This document shows positions 50,031-61,689 of a DNA stretch of 64,000 bases, piece after piece. This DNA comes from Phaseolus vulgaris (lineage: Eukaryota > Streptophyta > Magnoliopsida > Fabales > Fabaceae): the NCBI RefSeq assembly GCF_000499845.2, contig NC_023753.2:5850791-5914790 (forward strand), in the 5' to 3' direction. Each line of letters starts with the position of its first letter. Within the stretch, counting starts at the first letter, position 1. Under the pieces are notes generated by a model, which saw only the letters and a list, made by a program, of their open reading frames with translations, was not told where the DNA came from and did not search any database. The translations under genes were made by a program, and so were the position numbers.

Positions 50031-50690
50031 CTATTCGGCGCCGGCATGCCTATCATCATCAGCGCCACCATCTTCATCTTCATCTTCATCATAAGGAATT
50101 TCACTGATGGGCATCAGTTCGTCATTATAAAAATCTTTGCCATGTCGAAATTTTCAACATCCATTGGAATCTTGTAAAAATACTCGGCTTGCTGGAGAGG
50201 TTTTTCAAAACCCAACTTGTGTTGCTGAACAACAACCCTCAACTCGAGTAACCCTTGAATTCAACTGGTTTATCACAGATTCTAAACGAAGATTATTATC
50301 AGCTTCAGCTTTCTTCGCAGCAGAAAGATCAGCGAAGTTTCCTTTCAAACGTTGAATCTCCTCGTCAAGGGATAACTTATGAGCCGTTAACTCAGTAATC
50401 TCATCCTTCAAAGACTCTTTCTCGGCTTCATAACAATCCTTAGCCTTAGACAACTCTTCAACTTGGGAAGTTAAGGATCTGATCTTCTCATTTGATTCAG
50501 TTGCTTCCTTTTTCAATTTTTCAAGTTCAAAAGAAGAAACAACATCCTTAGTCTCTTCTCTTATTGCTTTGCCAATTAGTAAAGTCCGACTAGCAAGCTC
50601 AATCACCGAATTTGTAAGAGAAGGAATAGTAGCCTACGAGAACATGTCACGAGAAGAAGCATTGGGACTAGTATGCACAAAATTCGAAAG
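50031..50690 (-). pseudogene. Antisense coiled-coil ORF of the retroelement (decayed)
   Basis: On the minus strand about 133 residues (50606-50205) form a long heptad-rich coiled coil, with LEKLKKEATESNEKIRSLTS and LKDEITELTAHKLSLDEEIQ. Past its stop, the sequence continues in another frame with QAEYFYKIPMD and, after a second frameshift, DFYNDELMPISEIPYDEDED, ending at 50031. Upstream, an in-frame TAG interrupts it near 50640. Plant gypsy elements are known to carry extra antisense ORFs between pol and the 3' LTR; this matches in position and orientation. The function of such ORFs is unknown. Confidence 0.7.
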
Positions 50691-51435
50691 TTATAGGCCG
50701 AAAAGTTGGCCGAAAGGTAAACGCCTTCAAACAATTGTTATCAATTTTCAACAAGTTATAGGCCGAAAGGAAATCCAAAAGGTAAACGCCTTCAAACAAT
50801 TGTTATCAATTTTCAACAAGTTATAGGCCGAAACGACTTCAAATATTATGTTATCAATTTTCAACAAGTTATAGGCGAAAGGAAATCCGAAAGGTAAACG
50901 GCTTCAAACAATTGTTATCAATTTTCAATAAGTTATAGGCCGAAAGGTTGACTGAAAGGAAATCCAAAAGGTAAACACATCTTCAAAAAAAAAGAAAAAA
51001 TTATGTTATTCAAGACTCTTGCTAGATTCAACCAACTCTTTAATCAGCTTCAAGATCTATAGCTTCTTCACAACAGAAATGATGGTAGATGAAACAATTG
51101 AATGAATATCCTCATTCATCTCAATTACTTTCCTAATAGCCTCGTTACTCATGTCCAAAAAATTCTGTAAATTCATCAAAAATAGAAACAGAGCTTGAAG
51201 AAGACATTATACCTTTTGAGAGTATTCAGTTCAATCTTTCTGAATCAATAAAAACAAAAAACCCTTCCAAACGAAGCGTTACAATATCACAATTATAACT
51301 CGTCATGTCAATCGGCATAATCAAGAAAAGTACACGAAACAAGGCAATACTTTGATACGAAAGGTATTAAATACAAAATTTGTCCTTTTCATTAGGCATA
51401 ACGTCTTTTTCAAATCCTCATGCCTGGGGGGCTAG

Positions 51436-52009
51436 TGTACTGTCTAGGCCGAAAGGTCAACCGAAAGGTTGTACCAAAAGTCTCGACCGAAAGGTTGTAC
51501 CGAAAGTCTCAACCGAAAGGTTAAATATAAAAAGTAAATAAGTAAAGTTAAATTAGTGATTATAGCAAAGCCCATAAGATGGACCCAAATATACAGGTGT
51601 GTGTTTTCAAAATGTTAGGTGCAAAAAGAAAAGACCCAAGTAACTCTTAAGCCCAATAAGAGAGCCTTATAAAGAGAGGTTCAACACACACCCACCTGTG
51701 AGGAGAAGAAGCCGAGAGCCCAACTCGAGTAGAAGCCGTGAGAGCCCAACTCGAGAAGAAGCCGAGAGCACCTAGTTGAAGGAGAAGCCGAGAGCACCTA
51801 GCTGAAGGAGAAGCCGAGAGCACTTAGCCGAAAGAGAAGCCGAGAGCACTTAGTCGAAAGAGAAGTCGAGAGCATCTACCTTGAGGAGAAGCCTAGAGCA
51901 CCCAATGTGAGAAGAGACCGAGAGAGTCCAGTCCAAAGTTCGGAAGATTTCTATAAGAGTTAATCTTGTCAACCTGATTTTAGTGTTCTTGATCCTTGTT
52001 GTAAGAACA
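51436..52009 (+). repeat. 3' LTR of the gag-only retroelement
   Basis: It starts TGTACTGTCTAGGCCG after a GGGGGG-containing polypurine tract (51425-51431) and ends GTAAGAACA. It differs from the 5' LTR by an approximately 80-bp deletion near 51685 and an extra AGCACTTAG-type unit near 51845. Confidence 0.92.
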
Positions 52010-52014
52010 ATAGG
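52010..52014. repeat. Right target-site duplication ATAGG
   Basis: Identical to 44940-44944. Confidence 0.92.
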
Positions 52015-52883
52015 TATCAGAACTAAGATATAATCATTAAGGTTATACACTGATACAACACCATAACAAGGTAAAAGCAAAGGTTAAATAATAAAATAAC
52101 AAGGTAAAATAACCTTTTTACATTGAGTGATTAATTTAAACGTGATACCTAACTCTTAGCAGCAGAGCCCATAATCTAGGTTAGATATTCCATGAACTGT
52201 GGCAGCCTGCTATCATACACTACATACCCGAAAGCTAGAGGGAAAGAGAATGAACATCAATATGGTAAATATAAATATACAAATTCGGAACCAAAAGACT
52301 CCATTTCGTATTTTTTTTTTATCAGCAACGAATTAATAGAATTTAAAAGAAACACTTTAAGGGTGTTCCAACCCTTATATATAATAACTCTTAATTAAGC
52401 ATTCAACAATTAGATCAAAGTTAAGCGGCACACCACTTAACTCAAAAACTTAAAACTAGTTAAAGATACTCAGTCCCAAAACCTGAATCTGCATAACACC
52501 AGCATAACACAAACCAGAATCCTGGTGATGAAGGAGAACTACTAGGGGAAACATGCTAACCGCTAGGTGTGACCAGCACAACATAACCAAGTAGCACAAC
52601 ATAACCATTTCGTGTCTTCTTATTTCATCATAGGTGGTATACATATTCTCTTCTGCATGCAATGTGCTTATTTATCTAGAATTCAAATGAATAAGAAAAA
52701 ATAAGCAGTGCCCTGGAATATAATGAAGAATTATATGAGCATTTATTAATTGATGAGCTTGATAAGGATGGAGATTATAATCAGATTTTTACACTTAAGA
52801 GAGAAAAGGATATTCTGTGAGAACACTGAGATTTGTCATCAATCTTGCAAAGTGATTAGTAGATAATATGTAAGGACCTACAA
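52015..52883. other. Spacer between the gag-only retroelement and the MADS gene
   Basis: I see no gene. The 3' UTR of the minus-strand MADS gene probably occupies the right part. Confidence 0.4.
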
Positions 52884-55800
52884 TCAGCAACCCTGGTTTG
52901 GCAGTCCAATAAACAATTCTGTATCCACTTCTAAACTCTGGCTACTTGAACCGTAAGGTGCTGCTTCTACTTGTGCTTCAACTTGTGAGTGTCCAGGCCA
53001 TTGCTGCTGGTATGTATTTTCCGTCCCCTGCCACTGCCATCCATAAGAAAAAAAACTTAGAAAAGGGTGATGGCCCTTTCCAACAGTAAAGATTCCATCT
53101 TCCCATTTTAGACAAAGTGATCAATGTAATATATGCAACACTATTATTTGCAAGTGGATCCATGCTACTTTTATGTTATTCTTATCGACCATTTGATTTT
53201 TGTGATTCAATCATTAAAAAGAGAAGGCAGATGTATTGAAGGGAGGAGATTCCCACAAAATATATATTTCTTCGATAATCTTTTATCGCTAAGAAATAAG
53301 ACATTGTTTCTTTTGTAACAAGTCAGGATATCAATAAAAGGATTGTGTAAAGAGAAGAATTAGACAAGTTTGAGATGTTTGTAGAATATATATTTTTGGA
53401 GAGATTATACATTAAAATTATTGGCATTAATTGAAGTAAGATGACCACATTAATAATTCTGACAAATATTAATCCTGAGGTAAGCTATATAGGCACTAAA
53501 AGAGACTTAAAAACACAAACAAAGTTAATTTATTGAGGCGTGTATGATCACTGTCCGTAATGACTTATTTGTAGTGAATTGTACAAGTTTATCTAGATAC
53601 AGCAGGAATTTCTTGGATCAAAATCGAGGATCAGAACTAGCAAGAATAAGTAAGAATCCAAGACTATGTAAATAGATAAAGAACATAAGAAGTGACAATA
53701 GGAAAAGACCATGAAAGATGTATTGAAAGATGCAGAAGAAACCTTGGGCCTATTTATAATTGGGAGAAGCCACAACTTCAAAAACGATTTCAGCGTGCTT
53801 CTCGTTCCAGCAACTTAACTTCCCAGGAAGGATGAAGGAGATCGCGAAGAGAATAAGACTCACGTGCAAATATCCAACCAGAAAGCATGGGAGCGTGTGA
53901 CGAGTGTCTGAGGAGAGCTTCGTGAAAACTGGAATTAGAGGTGGTCGAAAAAGACGCACGAAAATATGCAACATTGCATGAGATTGAAATCGGATTTCTA
54001 CAACCTCTTTGTTTTTATTTTCTTTTGCTATATACATGGATTCAGTTTTGCAAGATATTGTGTCCATGAGTCAAGACGAAATAACCAAATTGAAAAGCCA
54101 AGGTACAATCTTTCCAACCCAACAAGATCTCCAATGAGCTACAAGAGGTGACAATAAATGACGATAAAGACAAAGACCAGACAAAGGTAAAATCAAATGA
54201 AAGGGAACAGGGTTGAGAGTTGTGCCATCAAAGAATTATTTGAATTTAGGGTTTAGGGTTTAGGGTTTAGGATTAGACAAAGTGATTATGAATATGCAAA
54301 GAAACTTTTTATGGGGTTGGAGTAGCCATACTAAAAATATTATTTAGATTAAATGGGAGAGTTTGTGTAGACCTACGCAAGAGGAGGGACGATTGAGAAT
54401 CAGGAAATTAGAAACTTCAACTTAACAAAATGGAGATGGAGGCTAAGTACAGACACCACAAGTATTTGAAGAGATGTGTTGTTGTCTAAGTACGGAAATT
54501 GTGTAATTACACTAGTAGGATTAATGCGTGCAAATAGCTTATTTCACAAACCTGTAGTCCAGAACAAATGATTAGGTCATACATTGAACAAAAGTACTAT
54601 TAAATTTTGAGAGGACAAATGACTAGGTTATACACCAAAACAAAAATACCCGAGGCTATATTCAATATCAAATGACAAAATGAAAATTGTACAACATCTA
54701 GGTTTGTGGACTGAAAATGAATGGGAGTGGAACCTTGAATAGAGAAGACACACCTTTGAATGGGAAAGAATGGAAAAAAGAACAACAATCACAACTCGAG
54801 AATGACATTAACAATGCTCATCTTCAAGAGAAAGCTCAAGATACGTTGTTATGGCTAGCTGATCAGGGAGGAACATACATTGTCAAATCACCATATGTTG
54901 TTTTACAACAAACCACCACTTATGATCTTAGCTTAGCCTTGGATACAGTGTGGGTTGTCAAAGCACTTCCTAATGCACGCATCTTGGCTTAGAGAATTTT
55001 GCAAGTTAGAATCCCAACAAGGGTGAGCTAGATTAGTCCCCTCCACAACTTATCCTCTATGTAGTTAGTCAGATAAAACTGTCCAACATATTTTTCTGGA
55101 ATGTTAAGTAGCTTATCGGGTTTGGACAACATGTTCCATATGGGCAGAGTTTCAGGTATCCTATCATAATAATATTAAATATCACTTTCAATAATTTTTC
55201 TTAGTCCTTAGATGTTAAGGTAGGCTCATATATCTTCTAATTATGTTTTTCGGTGTTACTTAGATGTAATGTTTGTTAATTACATTTTGATTAATAAAAG
55301 GGGTCAACATGTTATTCATAAGTGTGTTAAAGTGGGTTGCTCATCTTAATATAAAGGTTATCTCTAATTCCTATTGCCAAAACATATCTTGATAATCCAT
55401 GATTGTCTCTATCTCGTGTAGTACATTAACTCCAAACTCGAATTAACTTGTGAAGAGTCTTGAAAGAAAAAAAAAACTTTCAATTCTATCTTCGTTTTTG
55501 TGCGATTTTGTACATGAATTAGATTATTCCTAAAGTAGTTTTTATTTATTTATTTTTTATTGTTGATAAAAAAAGTCTAAAGCATAAACAAATTCATGTT
55601 TTAGGTGAAACAAAAATATTATAGTTAACTACTAATTAAAATTATATATATATACTAGAATTTTTAAATAAAAATTTGTAAAAATGATTTTATTTATAAA
55701 TTTTGAAAGGACACAAAATATTAAAAAAAATTATAAAATATAAAAATTCTACTATTAACCATAAGTCAAATAGCATGCATCAAACTCAATGAATTAACAA

Positions 55801-56599
55801 AACGTCATAATTAAGCAGTTGGCAAAACTAAAATGGATCACCTTGTTTCATTTGTTTATGATGCATAGAAGATTTGGGATAATGAATAGCATGGATCAAA
55901 ACCAGGAAGGATAAGAATATCACCATTTCAGTTAATTTGACATTCTCTTCGAGCAAGTTATTCTCCTAAATTCAGTGAGAAAATGTGTCAGGAGTAGAGG
56001 ATTCTTGTAACAGTGTTAAGCGTTTTCAATGTACTTAGCAGCTGAATGAGGCAGGGTTACCTGGGATCGTAGTTGATCAATCTGCTCCATATACAGTTGA
56101 GCCTGAATGAGAAAGATCAAAATCTCTCAATTCTCTCCTTTGAATCTCTCGAATCTCTTAATTTTTTGTTGATTATCTCAACTCAGGTGTTTTACTTACC
56201 TTTCTTTGTCTGACTCTTAACAAACTTATCTGCAGCTGATCCTCAATTCCTTTCAGTTCATCATAGGAACAACTCACGTTTTCTCCCAGCAGCTTCCTAA
56301 AACATCAATTCAATTTCAAATAACGAACCAAAAACTGTGGAAGCCAGTGCAGTGCATTTCAGGCAAGAACAAAAATACAATCAGTAATATATAGCTCAAA
56401 AAAATGCTAAAGAACATTCCCAAAAATTGAGTCATTAATTTGGCAGCAGCAGTAAAACCTCAGCTATACTATTAGGATTGAAATACGATGAACCAGAGGT
56501 AGTAGGATAATTGAGAAAGCATTAAATAAGGGCTAACCTTTTAGAAATTTCAAGAAGCTCAATCTTCTTTGCCATGCTTGCAGATTCTAACTTCAGTTG
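52884..56599 (-). CDS. AGL42-like: SOC1/AGL42-clade MADS-box gene, exons 3-7 (5' part absent)
   Basis: Minus-strand exons 56599-56538 (62 nt), 56296-56200 (97), 56102-56061 (42), 55965-55924 (42) and 53033-52884 (150) join in frame to 130 aa plus stop. The first four code the keratin-like K domain (AKKIELLEISKRKLLGENVS, then SCSYDELKGIEDQLQISLL, AQLYMEQIDQLRSQ, ENNLLEENVKLTEM). The last ends VDTELFIGLPNQGC, the SOC1-clade C-terminal motif. Exon sizes match SOC1-type genes. The K-domain wording is closest to AGL42/71/72 (FYF group) from memory. Such factors regulate flowering or organ senescence. Exons 1-2, with the DNA-binding MADS domain, are not found up to 64000. The copia and LINE insertions lie where intron 2 should be. 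The gene may continue past the window or be truncated. The exon 7 acceptor has an alternative 6 bp downstream. Confidence 0.85.
53590..54070 (-). other. LTR- or promoter-like segment inside a MADS intron
   Basis: On the minus strand a TATAAATAGGCCC box near 53745-53757 is followed by pyrimidine-rich transcript-like sequence, and preceded by a CACGTG near 53860. This resembles an LTR promoter, but no partner LTR or target duplication was found. Confidence 0.35.
54244..54272. repeat. Interstitial telomere-like repeat
   Basis: About four units of the plant telomere repeat TTTAGGG lie in the long MADS intron, next to the left end of a LINE fragment. Confidence 0.85.
54275..55575 (+). mobile_element. 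5'-truncated LINE fragment in a MADS intron
   Basis: Translation gives the C-terminal part of a plant LINE ORF2 (RNFLWGWSSHTKN, LTKWRWRLS, and a zf-RVT-like region with LLWLADQGGTYIVKSPYVVL). At least one stop (NLE then TAG) stands where Trp is expected. It ends in TTATTTATTTATTTTTTATT then TGTTGATAAAAAAA, a tail also seen at 60765. It is inserted opposite to the MADS gene. Confidence 0.75.
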
Positions 56600-57190
56600 C
56601 TGCATGAAAAAGATCAACAAAAGTTAGCAATATATTCCACTTACTATCATAAAAGTAATAAAAATAATATATTTTTCTACTGTTAATGTATTTACTATAA
56701 CCTAATTATCAACTTAATACTAAAGATTACTATCAAGGAGGTCGATGATTCATCAATAAAAATGAGTTAAGGAGGAATATGGACCATTATGTCCTACAGA
56801 AGTTACCATTTGTAGTGCAGTCAAGTATATAAATATAAATGAATCAATCAATTAAAAGATAAAGAGAAATTAGGAAATGGAAACTTAAGAAAGACAAGTG
56901 ATTTTAAATTTTCTAAGTTAGGAATTTCTTTAAGCATTCCTCGACAATTCCTTTTATTTACGACCAAACTCCTAAGTAGAATGGGAGAGCGAAACCATTG
57001 TGCACATTATGGCAAAAACTATATGATTACATTTTTTACCTTCTTTGTTACCTTTGTTACCTGAACAGATATTAATATTTCCCTTTAATTACAAATTACT
57101 ACCACACATTATCAAACACATTATGAAATAGGTTCACTTTAAATTATATTATTTTTTATTGTATTCTAAGTTATATTAAGTGTATAAAAT
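56600..57190. other. AT-rich DNA upstream of the MADS K-domain exons
   Basis: This is where intron 2 and exon 2 of the MADS gene would be expected. I found no exon 2-like sequence here. Confidence 0.45.
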
Positions 57191-57840
57191 TGTTGGGAAT
57201 CTCTCCTTAATTTAATGGGGACCATGACCAATGAATCTTGATAATTGATCTATTGAATATATTCAATGATGACCATTCCAAAGTTTTGAAATTATATCTC
57301 TCTTGAAAACTATGAAATTCAATCTAGAAAGTTGTAGATAATATTTTCAAGATATCTTGAAAATGTGATAAACATTAATTATCCACTATCTCTTTATGAA
57401 GAAGCATTTCTCTCATTCTCTATATAAAGTGAATTTGTGAGGAAGAGAAGTGTAAGCAAGTGAGAAGAGCAACATAGAGAAAAAATGAGAGAATAGATAT
57501 ACACTATAGTGTGAGATTAGAAATCCTAGTGAGATGCTAGAGAGACATTGTATTTCATTCTTGTTGGGTGAGATTGAGTGTTATCCTCATAAAGTGAGAG
57601 AAACTAATATTGTAATCTTACTTTCATAGTAAAGACATTTTTTGGACTAGGTCCCGTGGGTTTTTATTTCTCAAGTTGAGAAGGTTTTTATTTCTCAAGT
57701 TGAGAAGGTTTTCCCACGTTAAAAATTCTTTGTGTCATTATTCTATTTTGCTCTGTTTTCTATTATCTAGTTATTGTTTTCGCAAGTGCCCATTTTGTAT
57801 CTACACCAAAGAGGGAGAGTTAGTTCTGGTTTTCCCAACA
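57191..57840 (+). repeat. 5' LTR of the copia element
   Basis: It opens TGTTGGGAA and closes TTCCCAACA, a perfect short inverted repeat. It is 650 bp and immediately followed by the primer-binding site. Confidence 0.85.
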
Positions 57841-57841
57841 T

Positions 57842-57853
57842 TGGTATCAAAGC
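57842..57853 (+). promoter_or_regulatory. Primer-binding site of the copia element
   Basis: TGGTATCAAAGC, one change from the usual initiator-Met-tRNA site, one base after the LTR. Confidence 0.75.
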
Positions 57854-57869
57854 TTGGTTCTGATACAAG

Positions 57870-60360
57870 ATGGAAGGAATCTCTACTGACGCAAATGATA
57901 TTGAGAAGCGAGGAAAAGGTGAAACCCGTGGGAGATTTGAATCCCTTGGAAGAAACAAAAGCAAAGCCAAAGGTCGTTCTCAATCTCTCACAAGAACAAC
58001 AATATTGTAGTATTGTAGCAAAGAAGGTCATAAGAGATTTGAATGCAAATTTATGAAGAGAGACCAGAAAGTCGGAACTGTCCATCCAAACTTAGTTGAT
58101 CCAAAAAAGGAGGATTGTACTCCAACCACAGTTGTCACCGTTGACGATGATGTTTTTCTTATTGGAGAAGACAATTACCTAAATGTTGCATATGGTGATT
58201 GCTCTTGGATCGTTGACTTTGGTGCCTCTTTTCATGTAAGTCCACATGAAGATTTCTTTTCAAATTATAAGAAAGGTGACTTTGGTACTGTGAAAATGGG
58301 AAACCATGTTACAAGATTGTAGGTATTGGTGATATTGTGTTACTATCAAACACGGGAAACAAACTTGTGCTGAAGGAAGTGAGGCATGTTCTAGAAATGC
58401 ATCTCAACCTTATCTCAACGGGTAAGTTGGATGATGCTGGTTTTCTAAGCCACTTTGGTAATAGAAAGTGGAAACTAGCAAACGGGAACCTAGTCATTGT
58501 CAGAGGTCAAAGGAAGGATCCCTTTACATTATGCAAGGAAGAATTTGTTCTGGAAAAGAAAATGTTGCTACAGACTCCAAAGATCTTTGGCATAGACGTT
58601 TGGGACATGAGTGAGAAAACACTGTAGATGCTTGCCAAAAACTACTTGTCAGGTATAAAGGGTCAAATCTTGGAATCCTGTACTGATTGCATCATGGTAA
58701 ACAATGCAGAGTCGGTTTTCAGAGATCAGGTGATCCCTCAAGGAGACATGAGGTACTTCAACTTGTGCATACAAATGTTTGTGTACCATCTGAAAAATAT
58801 CTTGGTGGAGCCTACTACTTTGTAACATTTATTGACGACCACTTAAGAAGAGTATGGGTGTACTTGCTAAAAACCAAAGATTAGGTACTATCAACATTTA
58901 AAGAATTTCATGCTCTAGTGGAGCGTGAGACTGGAAAAAAGCTTAAGTGTCTGAAAGCAGACAATGATGGAGAGTATCGTGGTCCGTTTGAAACCTATTG
59001 TAAGATGTATAACATTAGAATGATAAAGACACCACCAAAGACTCCTCAATTGAATGGAGTAGCTGAAAGGATGAATCGTACTATTGAAGAGAAAGTCAGA
59101 TGTATGTTACAAGGTGTTAACCTCCCTAATTCTTTATGGGGTGAAGCAATAAAGACTGCAGTTGATCTTATAAACCTGACACCTTTAAGACCTCTAGATG
59201 GAGAGATTCCAGAGGAAGTGTGGTGCAAGAAGAAGGCATCCTTCAACCATCTAAGAGTATTTGGATGCAGAGTCTTTGTTCATATTCCAAAGGATGAAAG
59301 AAAAAAGCTAGATGATAAAGCCAAGGGGTGCATATATTTGGGTCCCCAGAGGATGAATTTGGGTACAGATTGTGGGATCCTATAAAGAAGAAAATTGTTA
59401 GAAGCAGAGATGTTGTGTTCTTCGAGGATCAAACGATCAGAGATATTCAAGAGAAAAATCAGTGCTAGTTCAAAGTTCGCATTGATTCCGGGGAGAGATT
59501 CCTCAACAGATAGATCATGATCAAATAGACCAACAAACATATCTTGCTCACCCAGTTCCTAACCAGATTGATGAACAACCAGATCATGATTAAATAATGT
59601 TAGATCCTCAAATACAACAAGAACCTGAGCCTTTAGAGCACCAAATGGAAGTTAAATTTAGACTCTCTGAAAGAAGAAGAATGTCATCATCAAAGTATCT
59701 TGAAGAAGACTATATTACTTTGACAGATAATGGTGAACCTCAAAACTTCGCAGTGGTTATAGATTCAATTGAGAAAAGTGAGTGGATCAAAGCCATTGAA
59801 GAAGAGATGAGATTTTTACATGAAAACCATACTTATGATATGGTGGAGCTACCTAACGAAAGAAAAGCCTTGAAAAACAATGGGCGTATAGGTTAAAACT
59901 GAAGAAGGAAGTTCGAGACCAAGGTACAAAGCTTAAATTGTTGTGAAAGGGTGCAATCAAAAGAAAGAAGTTGATTTTGATGAGATATTCTCACTAGTGG
60001 TAAAGTATTCCTCCATAAGAGTAGTATTTTGTATAACAGCTAGCCTAAATCTAGAAGTTGAACAACTTGATGTCAAAATAACTTTCCTACATGAAGACAT
60101 CAAAGAAGAAATATATATGGAACAACCAAAAGGCTATGAAGAACCAAACAAGGAACACTTAGTGTGTCGTCTGAAGAAGAGTTTGTATGGTCTGAAACAA
60201 GCACCTAGACAGTGTATAAGAAGTTTGAATCCTTCATGACCAGGCACGACTTCAAGAAGACAACTGTTGACCATTGTGTGTTCATCAAGAGGTATGAAGA
60301 TGGAAACTTTATTATCCTATTATTATATGTCGATGATATGTTGATCAGGATAAAGTAAAA
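57870..60360 (+). pseudogene. Broken copia polyprotein
   Basis: Most of gag is deleted; what remains is a zinc-knuckle remnant (KEGHKRFECKF). Protease follows (WIVDFGASFHVSPH), then the GAG-pre-integrase region, integrase 58690-59340 with KADNDGEYRGPFE and QLNGVAERMNRT, and RT from about 59690 with ASLNLEVEQLDVKITFLHED, CRLKKSLYGLKQAPRQ and the YVDDM active site near 60330. Several frameshifts and stops break the frame. The wording is close to the TNT1-94 group. It is non-functional. Confidence 0.85.
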
Positions 60361-60403
60361 CCAAGATTGTTGGTTTGAAGAACGCTTTAAGCAAGTATTT
60401 CAA

Positions 60404-60765
60404 GCTAAGATTTTTCCTCAGTTCATTTAAAGGTATGGTCTTGGGTTACTTATAAATTTGCCTCTACACGTTTTTCTTATTTTGATTGGTGTCTTGATCC
60501 TCTGGTTTGTATGTATTTAATCAAAAGACTTTGAAACTCTAGGCCTTTTGTTTTTTCAGAAGGTTGAGATGAGGTGTTAGGTTGTTTCTGAGGCGTCCTT
60601 TTTTCATTCCGTTGGCTTGCTTTTTAGTTGCTCAAGTAGGATATTTATGATAAGTTTTTGGGGGAGGTGTTGTACATTTTTGTTCAATTTTGTACAAGGG
60701 TTGGACCACCCCCAAAGTGGTTCATATTTATTTATTTTTTCTTGTTGATAAAAAAAACCCTTTGT
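60404..60765 (+). mobile_element. LINE 3' end fragment
   Basis: Non-coding 3' end sequence with GTTGTACATTTTTGTTCAAT and a tail TTTATTTATTTTTTCTTGTT then GATAAAAAAA, shared with the end of the LINE fragment at 55575. It probably inserted into, or replaced, the 3' part of the copia element. Confidence 0.6.
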
Positions 60766-61689
60766 AAAATACTAAGTTTCAAAATTTTCGGAAAATGACT
60801 TATCATTTGAAATAACCTTCAACCCCATTTTCCACCATCTCTAACAATCCTCCTGACTTCTCTCTTCCATTTTAAACACATTGCTCTTCGGCACATGCTA
60901 AATGGTCGCCAACAGAGTCCTATTAAGGAATCACAATTCAGCCACATTTATGTCTATTATATCTAAGGAGAAGAAACATTGAATAAGACATTAGCTTCTT
61001 CTGACTCCAATATTACTTCTTCCATCACCTTACTGCCCCAACTTGGGTCAAGAGTCACTATTACCTAGCTCGGCAACAACTGATGTTTATCACTCCTTTA
61101 TATATCTTAAATAATTGCATTATCTGTCAGACATGGGTTTTAAAGCCATGTGTGTTCTTGGCTAAAGATTGCAAGAACCTATAGCGAGGAGAAATTAACT
61201 TTATTACTTCTCACTTTCACAGTGAATTAATTATGAGATGCATTTTAAAATAAAGACCTTAATTTAAAATATTTCAAAATTATGATAATTAAATATTAAA
61301 AATTATAAATAAAACTAAAATTGAACATAAAATATACGTACATCAAAAGTTAAAACAAAATAAGTCAGGTTTTGAAGTATGAGCTTGTAACAAAAAAACT
61401 AGGAATTATATAAACTAACTTCTATCAATCATAAGAAATATGCAAATAATGTTGAAATACTTATTATCCAAGATTAGTTGTTAAAATACTTATTATCCAA
61501 GGTTATTTTTCTGAGTTTTAAAAATAATTTTTTACAACTTTAGAAAACTTATTTGTAAGGTAAAGTTACACTTTCAAAATTTTAGAGAATTTAGTTATAA
61601 AATATATTAAAACTATATAGTTTTAAATTATTTATTTATAAATAGATTTAATTATATTTATTTCTTGAAGTTTGAGAAATTTGGAGTAT
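60766..61689. other. Intergenic AT-rich DNA
   Basis: No gene or recognisable element. Composition becomes very AT-rich after 61200. Confidence 0.4.

Larger units (their letters stand above)
44945..52009 (+). mobile_element. Non-autonomous gypsy-like LTR retrotransposon (gag-only, LARD-like)
   Basis: A complete 7,065-bp element with LTRs at 44945-45555 and 51436-52009 and a perfect ATAGG target duplication. After the primer-binding region come gag (45672-46499), a broken gag C-terminal piece (46613-46846), a 14-unit tandem repeat (46967-47890), a second repeat zone (about 47940-48600), AT-rich spacer, and an antisense coiled-coil ORF near the 3' LTR. No protease, RT, RNase H or integrase is present, so it must have been mobilised by another element's proteins. 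The LTRs differ by indels, so the insertion is not recent. Confidence 0.9.
57191..60403 (+). mobile_element. 3'-truncated Ty1/copia retrotransposon
   Basis: One LTR at the left (57191-57840), a primer-binding site, then gag-end, protease, integrase and RT in copia order. It stops just after the RT active site. RNase H and the 3' LTR are absent and LINE-derived sequence follows. Confidence 0.88.

Noticed and set aside
54244..54272. Telomere end
   Set aside because: Only about four units, flanked on both sides by unique and LINE sequence inside a gene intron.
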